Assembly (NCBI RefSeq): GCF_030814955.1
Contig: NZ_JAUSWB010000006.1
Span: 268,001-332,000 of the forward strand
Length of the DNA stretch: 64,000 nucleotides
Direction: 5' to 3'
From: Planomicrobium stackebrandtii
GTDB lineage: Bacteria > Bacillota > Bacilli > Bacillales_A > Planococcaceae
How positions within the stretch are numbered: position 1 is the first letter of the stretch; every line of letters begins with the position of its first letter. Both the position numbers and the translations under genes were made by a program. This document shows positions 17,672 through 26,412 of the stretch, in pieces. A model generated the notes under the pieces. The model did no database searches. It saw only the letters and a program-made list of their open reading frames with translations, and was not told the origin of the DNA.

Positions 17672-17704
17672 ATAAAAAAACAAATCCGTCGCTAAACGGA
17701 TTTG
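17672..17704 (-). terminator. YfcC-type carrier gene terminator
   Basis: On the minus strand CAAATCCGT and ACGGATTTG form a perfect 9 bp stem with a 6-base loop followed by TTTTTTT. It separates the carrier gene from the lipoprotein gene. Confidence 0.85.
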
Positions 17705-17713
17705 CCAAATTTT

Positions 17714-19132
17714 TTATACCGGTCCCCAGTTGATCAGTACAGCGAATGTCAGCATAACAACCGCAATAACGACCCACATCAATAATAGCGGCAGCATCCA
17801 CTTTGCCCATTTGATCCAAGGCACGCCAGCTACAGCGAGACTCGCCATCAACGGTCCGGATGTCGGGAAGATGCTGTTGGTGAATCCATCCCCAAATTGA
17901 TAGGCCTGAACAGCCACCTGTCTGGTAACACCGATCATATCCGACAAAGGCGCGAGAATCGGCATGACAATCATTGCCTGGCCGCTTCCTGAAGGAACCA
18001 GGAAGTTCAATGCACCGTTGGCGACGAACATCCCCAATGCCGCAAAAACAGGCGACAGTCCTGCTAAAGGAACTGATAAGGCTTGCACAAAAGTATCCAA
18101 AATCAGTGCATTTTCCATCACGATTAAGATAGCGCGAGCCACACCGATAATCAATGCACCGTATACCAAATTTTTGCACCCTTCCAAAAAGGTCAAAGTT
18201 AATTTATTGTAATCCATCCCTGCAATGATGCCAGCACCGATACCGATGATGATAAAGAATGCGGCCATGTGATCAATGGTCCATTGAAATTCGATTGTCG
18301 CATAAACAAAGAATGCCAAGCAGAGCCCAACAAACGACAAAATCAGCTTATGCCGTGTCGTAAACGGCGCATCCAAAGGAGATTCGTCTTTCGCTCCTTC
18401 ATCCAGCACGCCAATTAAACTTTTGGACGGGTCTGCCAATACTTTTTTTGCATAGCTCCACGTATAGAGAATCGTCACGCCGACGATTACCACAAAAGCG
18501 ATGACACGCAGCCCCATCCCGGAAAACAAAGGCACATCCGCAATTGACTGGGCAATCCCCACTGTATAGGGATTTAAAAATCCGACGTTAAAGCCAGCAA
18601 ACGTTGCACCAAACGTAATGGCCACTGCAACAATGGCATCCAACTTTAAAGCTCTTGCAATGATAACCCCGATTGCCACGAAGGGAATAATCGAGTTTGC
18701 CACTGCCCCCACTGCTCCACCAAGCGCAAACAGGATGGATACCAGGGCAATCAACAGGAATTCTTTTCCTTTGGTTTTATTGACCGCCCGCAAGATGCCT
18801 CCCTTGATCGCTCCCGAACGCTCCACCACTTCAAATGCTCCACCGGCAAACAGGACCAAGAAAATCAAACCGCCTGATTCGACCATTCCCGCCTGCAATG
18901 CCAGGAAAATGTCCATAAAGCCAGTGGGATTGCTGTCGGTTTGTGCATACGTATTCGGAACTACCCGTTCGACTTCATCTACCATTTCCCGTTCAAAGGA
19001 ACCGGCTGGCACAATATAGGTGGCCGCTACAGCCATTAATAACACAATAAACAAGATTACATATGTATCCGGCATTTCAAACTTCTTTTTCTTTTTCAGC
19101 TCTGCTTCTTTCTGGTTGTTGGGAACACTCAT
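17714..19132 (-). CDS. YfcC family carrier
   Basis: 472-residue integral membrane protein with about 12 helices, starting after a Lys-rich N-terminus. GGAFEVVERSGAIKGGI and FNVGFLNPYTVGIAQSIADVPLFSGMG are typical of the YfcC/DcuC-like group. GALNFLVPSGSGQAMIVMPILAPLSD is the conserved C-terminal half motif. Relatives are annotated as C4-dicarboxylate or basic amino-acid carriers; substrate unknown. The ATG at 19132 is preferred to an in-frame ATG at 19153 because AGAGGAA lies just before it. Placed next to the peptidase/peptide-binding pair, it may handle released amino acids, but a terminator separates them. Confidence 0.85.
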   Translation of the reverse strand: MSVPNNQKEAELKKKKKFEMPDTYVILFIVLLMAVAATYIVPAGSFEREMVDEVERVVPNTYAQTDSNPTGFMDIFLALQAGMVESGGLIFLVLFAGGAFEVVERSGAIKGGILRAVNKTKGKEFLLIALVSILFALGGAVGAVANSIIPFVAIGVIIARALKLDAIVAVAITFGATFAGFNVGFLNPYTVGIAQSIADVPLFSGMGLRVIAFVVIVGVTILYTWSYAKKVLADPSKSLIGVLDEGAKDESPLDAPFTTRHKLILSFVGLCLAFFVYATIEFQWTIDHMAAFFIIIGIGAGIIAGMDYNKLTLTFLEGCKNLVYGALIIGVARAILIVMENALILDTFVQALSVPLAGLSPVFAALGMFVANGALNFLVPSGSGQAMIVMPILAPLSDMIGVTRQVAVQAYQFGDGFTNSIFPTSGPLMASLAVAGVPWIKWAKWMLPLLLMWVVIAVVMLTFAVLINWGPV

Positions 19133-19401
19133 AAAAATTCCATTTCCTCTCAAATTATCGATTTCCTTTTCATTCTTTCGCCATCCGAAAAGGATTGTGT
19201 ATCAGTATATAAGTTTAAGAGAAAATTATCAAATCGGTTTTTTCAGAATTTTAAGAAGAAAGCCCATCTTTCTAGGGTGCTTCTGTTTAAAACTTATTAT
19301 AAAATAAGTTCAATAATGCACTATTTCCTTCAATTTTGGGTATAGGTATCTTAGTCACTATTGCCTCTATCAATCCTGCTTCTATAGAAAGGACGTTGTC
19401 T

Positions 19402-20193
19402 ATGCCCTACATTTACACGGAAGATGCCACAGCTTTATATTACGAGATTTCCGGTCATGGAACCCCTATTGTTTTTATCCATCCTCCCGTTATGGGACAT
19501 ATAGTTTTTAAGCATCAAAAAAGGCTTGCAGGGGATTTTCAAACTATTCTTTACGATCTTCGCGGCCACGGTCTGAGTTCAAAAGGAAACACGCCCCTAT
19601 CCATAGAACTTTTAGCAAAAGATGTAAAATGCCTATTGGACCAGCTGAACATCCCAAAAGCCGTGATCTGCGGATTTTCAAACGGCGGCACCATTGCACA
19701 AGAATTTGCATTATTGTATCCCGAGAGAACAGAGGCACTCATTTTAAGCGGTGGCTACTCACGGGTTGATAGCCTCAACTTGAAAAGCATGCTCAGATTC
19801 GGCATGGGCATCAGTAAGCTCAATAAAGTTTCAATATTAGCAAAGATGCAAGCAAAGTCGCATAAATACTTTAAAGAAGATGAAGCTGATTTTTATCAAT
19901 ATGGCAAACTGGCTGACCCTCAGAGTGTTTATGAATTTTGCAATGCCGGCTTCAGCTACAACTCTACTTACTCACTTTACCGTTTGAAAATGCCCGTGCT
20001 ATTGATATATGGTTCACAAGAAAAATCGATGCATCATTACCGGATTCCTTTCCAGCAACATGCTTCCAATGTGAAAGTGGTCTATATTAAAGGGGCAAGC
20101 CACGAAGTGCCGCCAAGACATTTCCCGGAATTTAATGGCATAGTCCATCAATTTCTGCAGCCACAACAAACAGGAGCTAACTCTATCCGCTAA
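19402..20193 (+). CDS. Alpha/beta hydrolase
   Basis: 263 residues with the alpha/beta hydrolase fold. The oxyanion-region IVFIHPPVMGH, the nucleophile elbow GFSNGG (Ser about residue 92) and the C-terminal His in GASHEVPPRHF complete a Ser-His-Asp type triad. Substrate unknown (ester, lactone or haloalkane-like). I start at 19402, with AAAGGA ahead and the conserved first strand right after it; an upstream in-frame ATG at 19336 has no ribosome binding site. Monocistronic. Confidence 0.85.
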   Translation: MPYIYTEDATALYYEISGHGTPIVFIHPPVMGHIVFKHQKRLAGDFQTILYDLRGHGLSSKGNTPLSIELLAKDVKCLLDQLNIPKAVICGFSNGGTIAQEFALLYPERTEALILSGGYSRVDSLNLKSMLRFGMGISKLNKVSILAKMQAKSHKYFKEDEADFYQYGKLADPQSVYEFCNAGFSYNSTYSLYRLKMPVLLIYGSQEKSMHHYRIPFQQHASNVKVVYIKGASHEVPPRHFPEFNGIVHQFLQPQQTGANSIR

Positions 20194-20222
20194 AATCCAT
20201 ATAAATAAAAAAGCATCTTTTC

Positions 20223-20265
20223 ACATCAAAAAACCATTCCGGCTACCTGGAATGGCTTTTTGATG
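20223..20265. terminator. Bidirectional terminator
   Basis: CATCAAAAAACCATTCC and GGAATGGCTTTTTGATG form a 17-base stem with one mismatch, between two convergent genes. Confidence 0.85.
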
Positions 20266-21267
20266 TTATTTTCTTTCGCTCTTTTCAGCACCTATGCTGT
20301 AGGAAGTGTTGACCAGTTTAAACAACTGCTCAATTTTATTTAAAATATCCAATGCCAGCAAACCGTTCCCTTCTGCGGTTTTAGGATAGCCAAGTGCCAT
20401 CGTGCGCCGAACCAACTGTGCATACAATTCGGCTTCTGTCAGTTCACGGGCAAACTCTTTTTCTGAAATGTTTTTAATCAATGCCAAAGCGCCGGAGACG
20501 TGCGGCGTTGCCATTGATGTGCCGGACAGACTGGCATACTTCCCTCCTGGAAATGTCGAATAAATATCGACGCCAGGAGCCACTAAGTCAATTTCATCAT
20601 TGGTATTGCTGAACGCCGCGATTCTGCGGTTAAAATCTACCGCCCCTACTTGAATCACTTCGCCATAAGCTCCCGGATAAGCGAATTCATCGGTATCGTG
20701 AAGGTCGTCTCCTTCATTTCCTGCTGCGCAGACAACCGGAATACCAGCGTCCACTGCCCTTTTAATCGCCGCATGAAGCTCAGCCACATCTTCCGGACCT
20801 CCCAGCGACATGGAAATCACGCTCACTATCTCTTCTTCTGGGCCTTTCCAATCGACTGCAAAATGGATGGCGTCGATGATTCCCTGGTATTCCCCACTGC
20901 CCTCTCCTGTCAACACTTTCAAAATAAGCAGATGGGCCTCAGGAGCGACTCCCGCTATTCCACCATTTTCGCTGTAAGAGGCGGCAACAGTTCCTGCAAC
21001 ATGCGTACCATGCCCATTATTGTCGTCAAAGTTTGCCGGATCTCCATCAAAATCAACCGTAAAATTTTTCCCGCCAATGATTCGGTCCTGCAGGTCCGGA
21101 TGATCCGGTTGGCAGCCTGTATCCAGGATAGCAACGATGTTCCCTTTTCCTCGCTCTGCTTCTTCCCATACATCGGGTGCCTGAATCATCCGGACGCCTT
21201 CCGGAATCTGCGGTGCCTGTTCTGTTATTTCTTCTACGCGATAAGGAATTAAATGCAGCTTCGCCAT
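20266..21267 (-). CDS. Intracellular subtilisin-like serine protease
   Basis: 333 residues, no signal peptide. The short N-terminal propeptide LHLIPYRVEEI carries the LIPY motif that holds intracellular subtilisins inactive. The triad is Asp in AILDTGCQPDH, His in NNGHGTHVAGT and Ser in LSGTSMATPHVSG; the oxyanion Asn is in CAAGNEGD. Such enzymes degrade cytoplasmic proteins, often late in growth. GAGGAG sits seven bases before the ATG at 21267; the in-frame GTG nine bases upstream overlaps that site and is unlikely. Monocistronic. Confidence 0.93.
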   Translation of the reverse strand: MAKLHLIPYRVEEITEQAPQIPEGVRMIQAPDVWEEAERGKGNIVAILDTGCQPDHPDLQDRIIGGKNFTVDFDGDPANFDDNNGHGTHVAGTVAASYSENGGIAGVAPEAHLLILKVLTGEGSGEYQGIIDAIHFAVDWKGPEEEIVSVISMSLGGPEDVAELHAAIKRAVDAGIPVVCAAGNEGDDLHDTDEFAYPGAYGEVIQVGAVDFNRRIAAFSNTNDEIDLVAPGVDIYSTFPGGKYASLSGTSMATPHVSGALALIKNISEKEFARELTEAELYAQLVRRTMALGYPKTAEGNGLLALDILNKIEQLFKLVNTSYSIGAEKSERK

Positions 21268-21353
21268 TTGTTTCACTCCTCATAATTTCCAATTATTTTC
21301 TTACTTCCTTCCTTAATTCGGCACCCATGCCCCGAAACCTTTATTGTTCCATT

Positions 21354-21390
21354 GAAAAAACCGATGCCTCAACCCCGGCACCGGTTTCCC
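21354..21390 (-). terminator. actP operon terminator
   Basis: On the minus strand AACCGGTGCC and GGCATCGGTT form a stem with one mismatch, then TTTTTT. Confidence 0.8.
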
Positions 21391-21395
21391 TCTAA

Positions 21396-22931
21396 TTATA
21401 GTTGTCTAAACCCGCCTGTATTGGCACGGACATTGACTTCAGAATACTTTTTAAGGTCTTGTTCTTTCGATAGCATCGTTCCAACCCACCCTCCGATAAA
21501 TCCAAGCGGTACAGAAAGTAAGGCTGGATTGGTCAATGGGAAGAGGGGATCTCCTACGAAAATTGCCGCACCGGCTTCCGGACTCATAACGCTCGGGCTG
21601 AGAGATACCAGCACCAAAGCCGAAATCAATCCTGTCATAATAGCTGATACTGCTCCTGTTGTATTAAAACGTTTCCAGAAAATCGTGTAGACGATAACCG
21701 GCAAATTGGCACTGGCCGCAATACAGAATGCCAGCGACACTAGGAATGCCACGTTCAGGCTTTGGGCAAAAATCGCCAGAAGGATCGAGAATGCCGATAC
21801 ACCAAGAGAAGCATAGCGAGCTGCCAACATTTGCTGGCGTTCAGATGCCTCGCCTTTTTTGATGATTTGTCCGTAAATATCATGGGCAAATGCGGAAGCC
21901 CCTGTCAGAACCAGCCCCGCTACTACGGCAAGAATCGTTGCAAATGCGACTGCAGAAATGAACGACATCAACACATCGCCGCCTAATGCCTGAGCCAAAA
22001 GCGGTGCCGCCATGTTGCCAGCGGGATTTGTCGAGGTGATCAAATCAGATCCTACGAAAGCTGCTGCTCCAAACCCAAGGAAAATAGTCATGACATAGAA
22101 AATTCCAACAATCCATGTCGCCCACATAACCGAGCTCCGGGCTGTTTTTGCATCTTTGACTGTAAAGAAACGCATCAGAATATGCGGCAGACCTGCAGTA
22201 CCCAAAACTAAAGCAAGCATCAGCGAGATCGTATCCAACGGAATCGTATATCTAACTCCCGGGCTTAAAAACGCTTCTCCATGAGGTGTAGCTGTCTTCA
22301 TCTGTGTAAACATCTCCAGGATATTAAAGTTGAAGTTCTTTAATACAAGGAAAGACAAAATAACGGTACCAACCATCAACAACACAGCTTTGATAATCTG
22401 CACCCAACTTGTCGCGGTCATCCCGCCAAACAAAACATAGACAGTCATCATGATACCGACAAGCAGGACAGCCCATATGTAATCGATGCCGAACAGCAGT
22501 TGAATTAATGCTCCTGCCCCGACCAATTGTGCAATCATATAGAAGATAACGATGGTAATGGAGCTTAGTGCCGCTGCACCACGAACTTTCTTTGCATTAA
22601 AGCGTGCATTAATCATATCGGCAAGTGTGTATTTGCCCAAGTTGCGGAGGGGTTCAGCTACGATGAAAAGAACCACTAAATACGCTACCAGGTAGCCGAT
22701 GGAGAATAGGAATCCATCAAAACCGAACAAAGCGATCGCTCCGGCAATACCCAGGAAAGAAGCTGCAGACAAATAATCTCCTGCAATAGCCAAACCATTT
22801 TGCCAGCCTGTCAAACCGCCTCCAGCCGTATAGAAATCGCTGGCGGAATTTGTGCGTTTCGCCGCAAAATAGGTTATGACAAGGGTAATTCCCACAATAA
22901 AAACAAATATGGCTATAACCGTAGCGTTCAT
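21396..22931 (-). CDS. actP: Cation/acetate symporter, SSS family
   Basis: 511-residue sodium:solute symporter with about 13 helices, importing acetate or other short monocarboxylates. SDFYTAGGGLTGWQNGLAIAGDYLSAASFLG is the ActP-type N-terminal signature (sodium-site region), and VLTGASAFAHDIYGQ the conserved later motif. The start overlaps the stop of the upstream DUF485 gene by four bases (ATGA), the standard actP-yjcH arrangement. Whether acetate is the true substrate cannot be read from sequence alone. Confidence 0.9.
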   Translation of the reverse strand: MNATVIAIFVFIVGITLVITYFAAKRTNSASDFYTAGGGLTGWQNGLAIAGDYLSAASFLGIAGAIALFGFDGFLFSIGYLVAYLVVLFIVAEPLRNLGKYTLADMINARFNAKKVRGAAALSSITIVIFYMIAQLVGAGALIQLLFGIDYIWAVLLVGIMMTVYVLFGGMTATSWVQIIKAVLLMVGTVILSFLVLKNFNFNILEMFTQMKTATPHGEAFLSPGVRYTIPLDTISLMLALVLGTAGLPHILMRFFTVKDAKTARSSVMWATWIVGIFYVMTIFLGFGAAAFVGSDLITSTNPAGNMAAPLLAQALGGDVLMSFISAVAFATILAVVAGLVLTGASAFAHDIYGQIIKKGEASERQQMLAARYASLGVSAFSILLAIFAQSLNVAFLVSLAFCIAASANLPVIVYTIFWKRFNTTGAVSAIMTGLISALVLVSLSPSVMSPEAGAAIFVGDPLFPLTNPALLSVPLGFIGGWVGTMLSKEQDLKKYSEVNVRANTGGFRQL

Positions 22932-23320
22932 CGATTTTCCTCCTCATCGTAATCAAATTCCTTTAGCGTGTCCTTAGCCATTTCATCGAACTTTTCCGCA
23001 CGCTTCATGTATACGGTTACAAGAATCCACGTCATAGCGAATAAGGAGAAAGCAAAAACCCATACCCATGTGATGTCTCCTATAAAACTAGCATTCAACC
23101 AATCTGTATAGGAAATCACGATGTTGAATAAAAGATAAAGTCCTAAGAATAAAATCGTTGTCGGAATAAGAAAACTTTTTTTCTTGCGCATCAGCTCCCT
23201 GAAGCCTTCGGAGTTTTCAATTTTTTGGAAATCCGGAGTTCCATCCGCCAGCCTTTCATGGGTTACCTTTTCTCCAATCCTTTCATCATTGGCTTTATCC
23301 CCTGTAATCACTTTTGTCAT
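22928..23320 (-). CDS. DUF485 membrane protein (YjcH-like)
   Basis: 130 residues: a hydrophilic N-terminal third, then two transmembrane helices (about 56-76 and 91-112) ending in an acidic tail. The block FRELMRKKKSFLIPTTILFL is the DUF485 signature. These proteins accompany SSS-type acetate symporters; their role, probably regulatory or accessory, is not settled. The ATG at 23320 follows AAGGGG at proper distance; the in-frame GTG nine bases upstream abuts the site. First gene of a two-gene operon. Confidence 0.85.
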   Translation of the reverse strand: MTKVITGDKANDERIGEKVTHERLADGTPDFQKIENSEGFRELMRKKKSFLIPTTILFLGLYLLFNIVISYTDWLNASFIGDITWVWVFAFSLFAMTWILVTVYMKRAEKFDEMAKDTLKEFDYDEEENR

Positions 23321-23565
23321 GTCTTTCACCCCTTTTATTTTACTTTTCTGAATCTATAAACAATTAAAGCACTACCCATTTTCAGAGTCAATAATTATTT
23401 GTAAAAAATGTAAATATGTCATTTTCTCTTTGTGCTGCTCTTTTCAAGATAAGTTGTTTCAAATAGAGCAATGAGATCCTCAGCTATCTGCTGGAACTGA
23501 ACAAAGGATATTATCGATTTTTACCGAATACATACAGAAGAGCTTAAAAACGAGGAGCCGATAAA

Positions 23566-24630
23566 ATGGGAAAATGGATGATCTACGGTGCAAATGGCTA
23601 CACGGGTGAATTGATTGCCAGAGAAGCTGTCAGCAGAGGCATGTCTCCCGTACTTGGAGGGCGCAATGCCCATAAAATCCGGCCATTAGCAGAAGAATTG
23701 TCACTGGAGTTTCAAGCTTTTCCGCTGGATGAACACGCCGCAGCACAGTTGGAAGATATCGATTTGGTGCTTCACTGTGCAGGCCCTTTTCATGTAACCA
23801 GCGAACCTATGATTCATGCCTGTCTGTCTGCAAAAACACATTATTTGGATATTACAGGAGAAATTTCTGTGTTCGAATACACGCATTCGCTGCATTCTCG
23901 GGCTGCAGAAAAAAATGTCATCCTGTGCTCAGGGGTTGGCTTTGATGTGGTACCGACAGATTGCACCGCATTAAAACTGAAAGAAGAAATGCCTGATGCC
24001 ACGGAACTGGCGCTTGGTTTTGATTCGGATTCAGGCATATCACCTGGCACGTTCAAAACGATGATCCAAGGTCTGGGTTTAGGCAGCATGCACCGGAAAG
24101 ATGGTGTTCTGAAAACTGTAACGCTCGGGACCCAGCGCCGGACCATCGATTTTGGGCGCGGTTCACGTTCCGCGATGGGAATCCCCTGGGGCGATGTTTC
24201 GACCGCGTTTTATACGACCGGCATTCCAAATATTTCTGCCTGGATACCGATGTCAAAATCAAAAATTTACAGTACACGTTTGCTTGGGGCAGCGGGTCCT
24301 TTGCTCGCGACAGATTGGTTTAAAGAAAAACTGCAAGGGCAAGTGGAAAAACGGATACAAGGTCCGGACAGCAGCGTTCGTGCAAATTCTCCTGCCTATA
24401 TTTGGGGGCAAGCCAAAAACCAGCAAGGCATTATCAAAGTCGCACGCATTCGCACCGCCAATGTCTATGATTTAACGGTCTACGGTTCTCTGGAAATTGT
24501 CAGACGTCTTTTAATTGAAAGGATCGAAGGCGGATACTATACACCTGCGGGCCTTTTCGGTTCCAGTTTGGTAGAAAACCTGCCGGGCTCAGGCACTTTT
24601 GAAATCGATACTTTTTATCCGAGGCAATAG
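23566..24630 (+). CDS. Saccharopine dehydrogenase-like NADP-binding reductase
   Basis: 354 residues with an N-terminal Rossmann motif MIYGANGYTGELIAREA, then GGRNAHKIRPLAEEL and LVLHCAGPFHVTSEPMIHACL. This is the layout of the saccharopine-dehydrogenase-like / trans-acting enoyl reductase group, which includes many uncharacterised bacterial oxidoreductases. CSGVGFDVVPTDC follows, as in that group. A lysine-pathway role is unlikely, as the C-terminal domain is unlike true saccharopine dehydrogenase. GAGGAG precedes the ATG. Monocistronic, ended by a hairpin. Confidence 0.8.
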   Translation: MGKWMIYGANGYTGELIAREAVSRGMSPVLGGRNAHKIRPLAEELSLEFQAFPLDEHAAAQLEDIDLVLHCAGPFHVTSEPMIHACLSAKTHYLDITGEISVFEYTHSLHSRAAEKNVILCSGVGFDVVPTDCTALKLKEEMPDATELALGFDSDSGISPGTFKTMIQGLGLGSMHRKDGVLKTVTLGTQRRTIDFGRGSRSAMGIPWGDVSTAFYTTGIPNISAWIPMSKSKIYSTRLLGAAGPLLATDWFKEKLQGQVEKRIQGPDSSVRANSPAYIWGQAKNQQGIIKVARIRTANVYDLTVYGSLEIVRRLLIERIEGGYYTPAGLFGSSLVENLPGSGTFEIDTFYPRQ

Positions 24631-24675
24631 AGCTAGGCTGAGCGAAGCGCTGCAAACCATTGTTCTCCAACCAAA

Positions 24676-24713
24676 AAAGAAGACTAATCCCGGTTTCTGG
24701 GATTTGTCTTCTG
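24676..24713 (+). terminator. Terminator after the saccharopine-dehydrogenase-like gene
   Basis: AGAAGACTAATCCC and GGGATTTGTCTTCT form a stem with one mismatch and a 7-base loop. The T-run is weak (CTTTAG), perhaps because the repeat inserted just after it. Confidence 0.65.
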
Positions 24714-24720
24714 CTTTAGC

Positions 24721-24868
24721 TATATAAGTTGAACGAAAGAAACCAACTTTTGCCCATCGCGCCGGTGCTGCGAGATGGTGTGAATTGAAAGCAGGCCGTT
24801 GTTTTCCGCTGTATTCAAAAAGATAGGGAGCAAATCAGCAGGTAGAAATCATTAGTTCAACTTATATA
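24721..24868. repeat. MITE-like repeat, copy A
   Basis: 148 bp bounded by the perfect 14 bp inverted repeat TATATAAGTTGAAC / GTTCAACTTATATA. The interior has no coding capacity. A diverged, longer copy lies at 40305-40475 and shares GAAAGAAACCAA-type, CCATCGC, GAGATGG and CGCTGTAT blocks in the same order. The right end runs into the 3-prime end of fetB and provides its last codons and stop. Confidence 0.75.
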
Positions 24869-25620
24869 AGATCCTTTTTCATTAATTGCATCCGCCGGTT
24901 GAACAAAGTCGGATAAGACAGGAAGCCAAGCATGACACTGGTCACAGCGGCCGTTGTCAACAACAGGAACATAATGAGCAGCTGGAACTGAACCGCCTGG
25001 ATCGGATCCGCCCCTGCAATGATCTGCCCGCTCATCATTCCCGGCAGCTGGACGAGCCCGACGGTTTTCTGGCTTTCAATGGTCGGAATCATACTGGCTT
25101 TGATCGAATTGATCAATTGCGTATGAATTGCCTGTTTCGGCGTTCCTCCAAGCGATAGGATCAACTCGGTTTCGTCCTGATGCGACTCAATTTCCGATGT
25201 AAATCGGTTCAGGAAAAGAATCGACAACACCATTGAATTTCCAATGACCATTCCACTGATTGGAATGATGTATTGGGCTGTTGCTGGTGTAATATTAAAT
25301 CCTAACAGGATGCCTTGCGTTAATACTTCCACAGATATCAGGGTGACAGCCACCTTGGACGTGATGCCTTGGATTGCCGCTCCTTTTTTCTGTGCATTGT
25401 GCGTTGCCGCCACAATCATCAAAGCGACCATCAGGAAAATATAAACCAGGCTTTCCGAATCAAAAACAAACTTCAGTACATAGCCGACTGCCAATAATTG
25501 AACAATTGAACGCAAAGTAGCAACAATTGTATCCCTCTCCAGGCCAAGGTTCAGAGTTTTAGATAAAAGAAGAGGGATCACAACAAAAATCAGGGTGATG
25601 GACAACGTTAAATAGCTCAT
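24862..25620 (-). CDS. fetB: FetB-type ABC exporter permease (UPF0014)
   Basis: 252 residues with about seven helices. NLGLERDTIVATLRSIVQLLAVGYVL and TQGILLGFNITPATAQYIIPISGMVIGNSM are family signatures, and GMMSGQIIAGADPIQAVQFQL is the conserved C-terminal loop. In E. coli, FetAB exports iron and protects against peroxide. The start overlaps the ATPase gene stop by four bases. The last residues (LI and the TAA) are encoded within the terminal inverted repeat of the MITE-like element at 24721-24868, so the original C-terminus may have been changed by a few residues. Confidence 0.88.
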   Translation of the reverse strand: MSYLTLSITLIFVVIPLLLSKTLNLGLERDTIVATLRSIVQLLAVGYVLKFVFDSESLVYIFLMVALMIVAATHNAQKKGAAIQGITSKVAVTLISVEVLTQGILLGFNITPATAQYIIPISGMVIGNSMVLSILFLNRFTSEIESHQDETELILSLGGTPKQAIHTQLINSIKASMIPTIESQKTVGLVQLPGMMSGQIIAGADPIQAVQFQLLIMFLLLTTAAVTSVMLGFLSYPTLFNRRMQLMKKDLI

Positions 25621-26348
25621 TGCGCTTCCCCCATAACAAACTGTCTGACTTTATCATTTGCCGGATCATTGAGCAGGCTGCTTTCACCTGTTTCAACCAC
25701 TTCGCCATTCATCATTACCCATGTGAAATCACCAATCTCACGCGCCTGTTGGAGGTTGTGCGTAATCCAAATGATGGTAGTGCCGTATTTTTTATTGATT
25801 TTAACAATCAGTTCTTCAATTTCCTTCAAAGAAGTTCGGTCCAAGGAAGATGTAATCTCATCCAGCAGCAAAACAGCCGGTTTGTTGACAAGTGTTCGGG
25901 CAATCGAAACTTTTTGGCGCTGGCCGCCGGATAAGTCTTTGACTTTCCGGTCCAGCAGTTCTTCTTCAAGTCCAACATCGTGCAGCAATTCTTTTGCCTG
26001 AGCTTTGGACAGGGACTTTCCCTGCAGCTCCAGCGGCAGGCTTAAGTTTTTGTAGACAGTGCCGCCAACCATTGGAGCGCTTTGAAGTGCGATTCCGACT
26101 AACTGGCGAAGGTCAACCGGCTCGTAGTCCTCAATAGGCTTGTCTTTAATGTAAACTTCCCCTGATTGAGGTGATAACAATCCGTTGCATAATTTCAGTA
26201 AAGTTGTCTTGCCGGCTCCAGAGGGACCTACCAATGTTGTAATTTTCCCTTCTGGAAAAGAACCTGTAATGCCTGTTAATATGGGGGTTTCCCCATACGA
26301 AAAAGCCACATGATTAAAATGGACAGCCGGCCTATAATTTATAGACAT
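25617..26348 (-). CDS. fetA: FetA-type ABC exporter ATPase
   Basis: 243-residue ATP-binding subunit. Walker A is GPSGAGKTT, the signature LSGGQRQK, Walker B VLLLDEI and the switch His is in WITHNL. The ATG at 26348 has AAGGAAGTGAG upstream; the longer reading from 26384 lacks one. It is coupled by an ATGA overlap to fetB. Upstream on the same strand is ferritin, separated only by a hairpin, so read-through from the ferritin promoter is the likely expression route; no separate promoter is obvious in the 64-base gap. Confidence 0.88.
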   Translation of the reverse strand: MSINYRPAVHFNHVAFSYGETPILTGITGSFPEGKITTLVGPSGAGKTTLLKLCNGLLSPQSGEVYIKDKPIEDYEPVDLRQLVGIALQSAPMVGGTVYKNLSLPLELQGKSLSKAQAKELLHDVGLEEELLDRKVKDLSGGQRQKVSIARTLVNKPAVLLLDEITSSLDRTSLKEIEELIVKINKKYGTTIIWITHNLQQAREIGDFTWVMMNGEVVETGESSLLNDPANDKVRQFVMGEAQ

Positions 26349-26370
26349 AAAGCTCACTTCCTTTCGGCCA

Positions 26371-26400
26371 GAAAAACAGCACACTTTTTATAGTGTGCTG
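26371..26400 (-). terminator. Attenuating terminator between ferritin and fetAB
   Basis: On the minus strand CAGCACAC and GTGTGCTG form a perfect 8 bp stem followed by TTTTT. Confidence 0.75.
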
Positions 26401-26412
26401 CCGGCATTGCTA

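Noticed and set aside
19300..19342. Sigma-B promoter before the alpha/beta hydrolase
   Set aside because: GGGTAT is present at about 19337, but the only GTTCAA is 24 bases upstream, too far for a -35.
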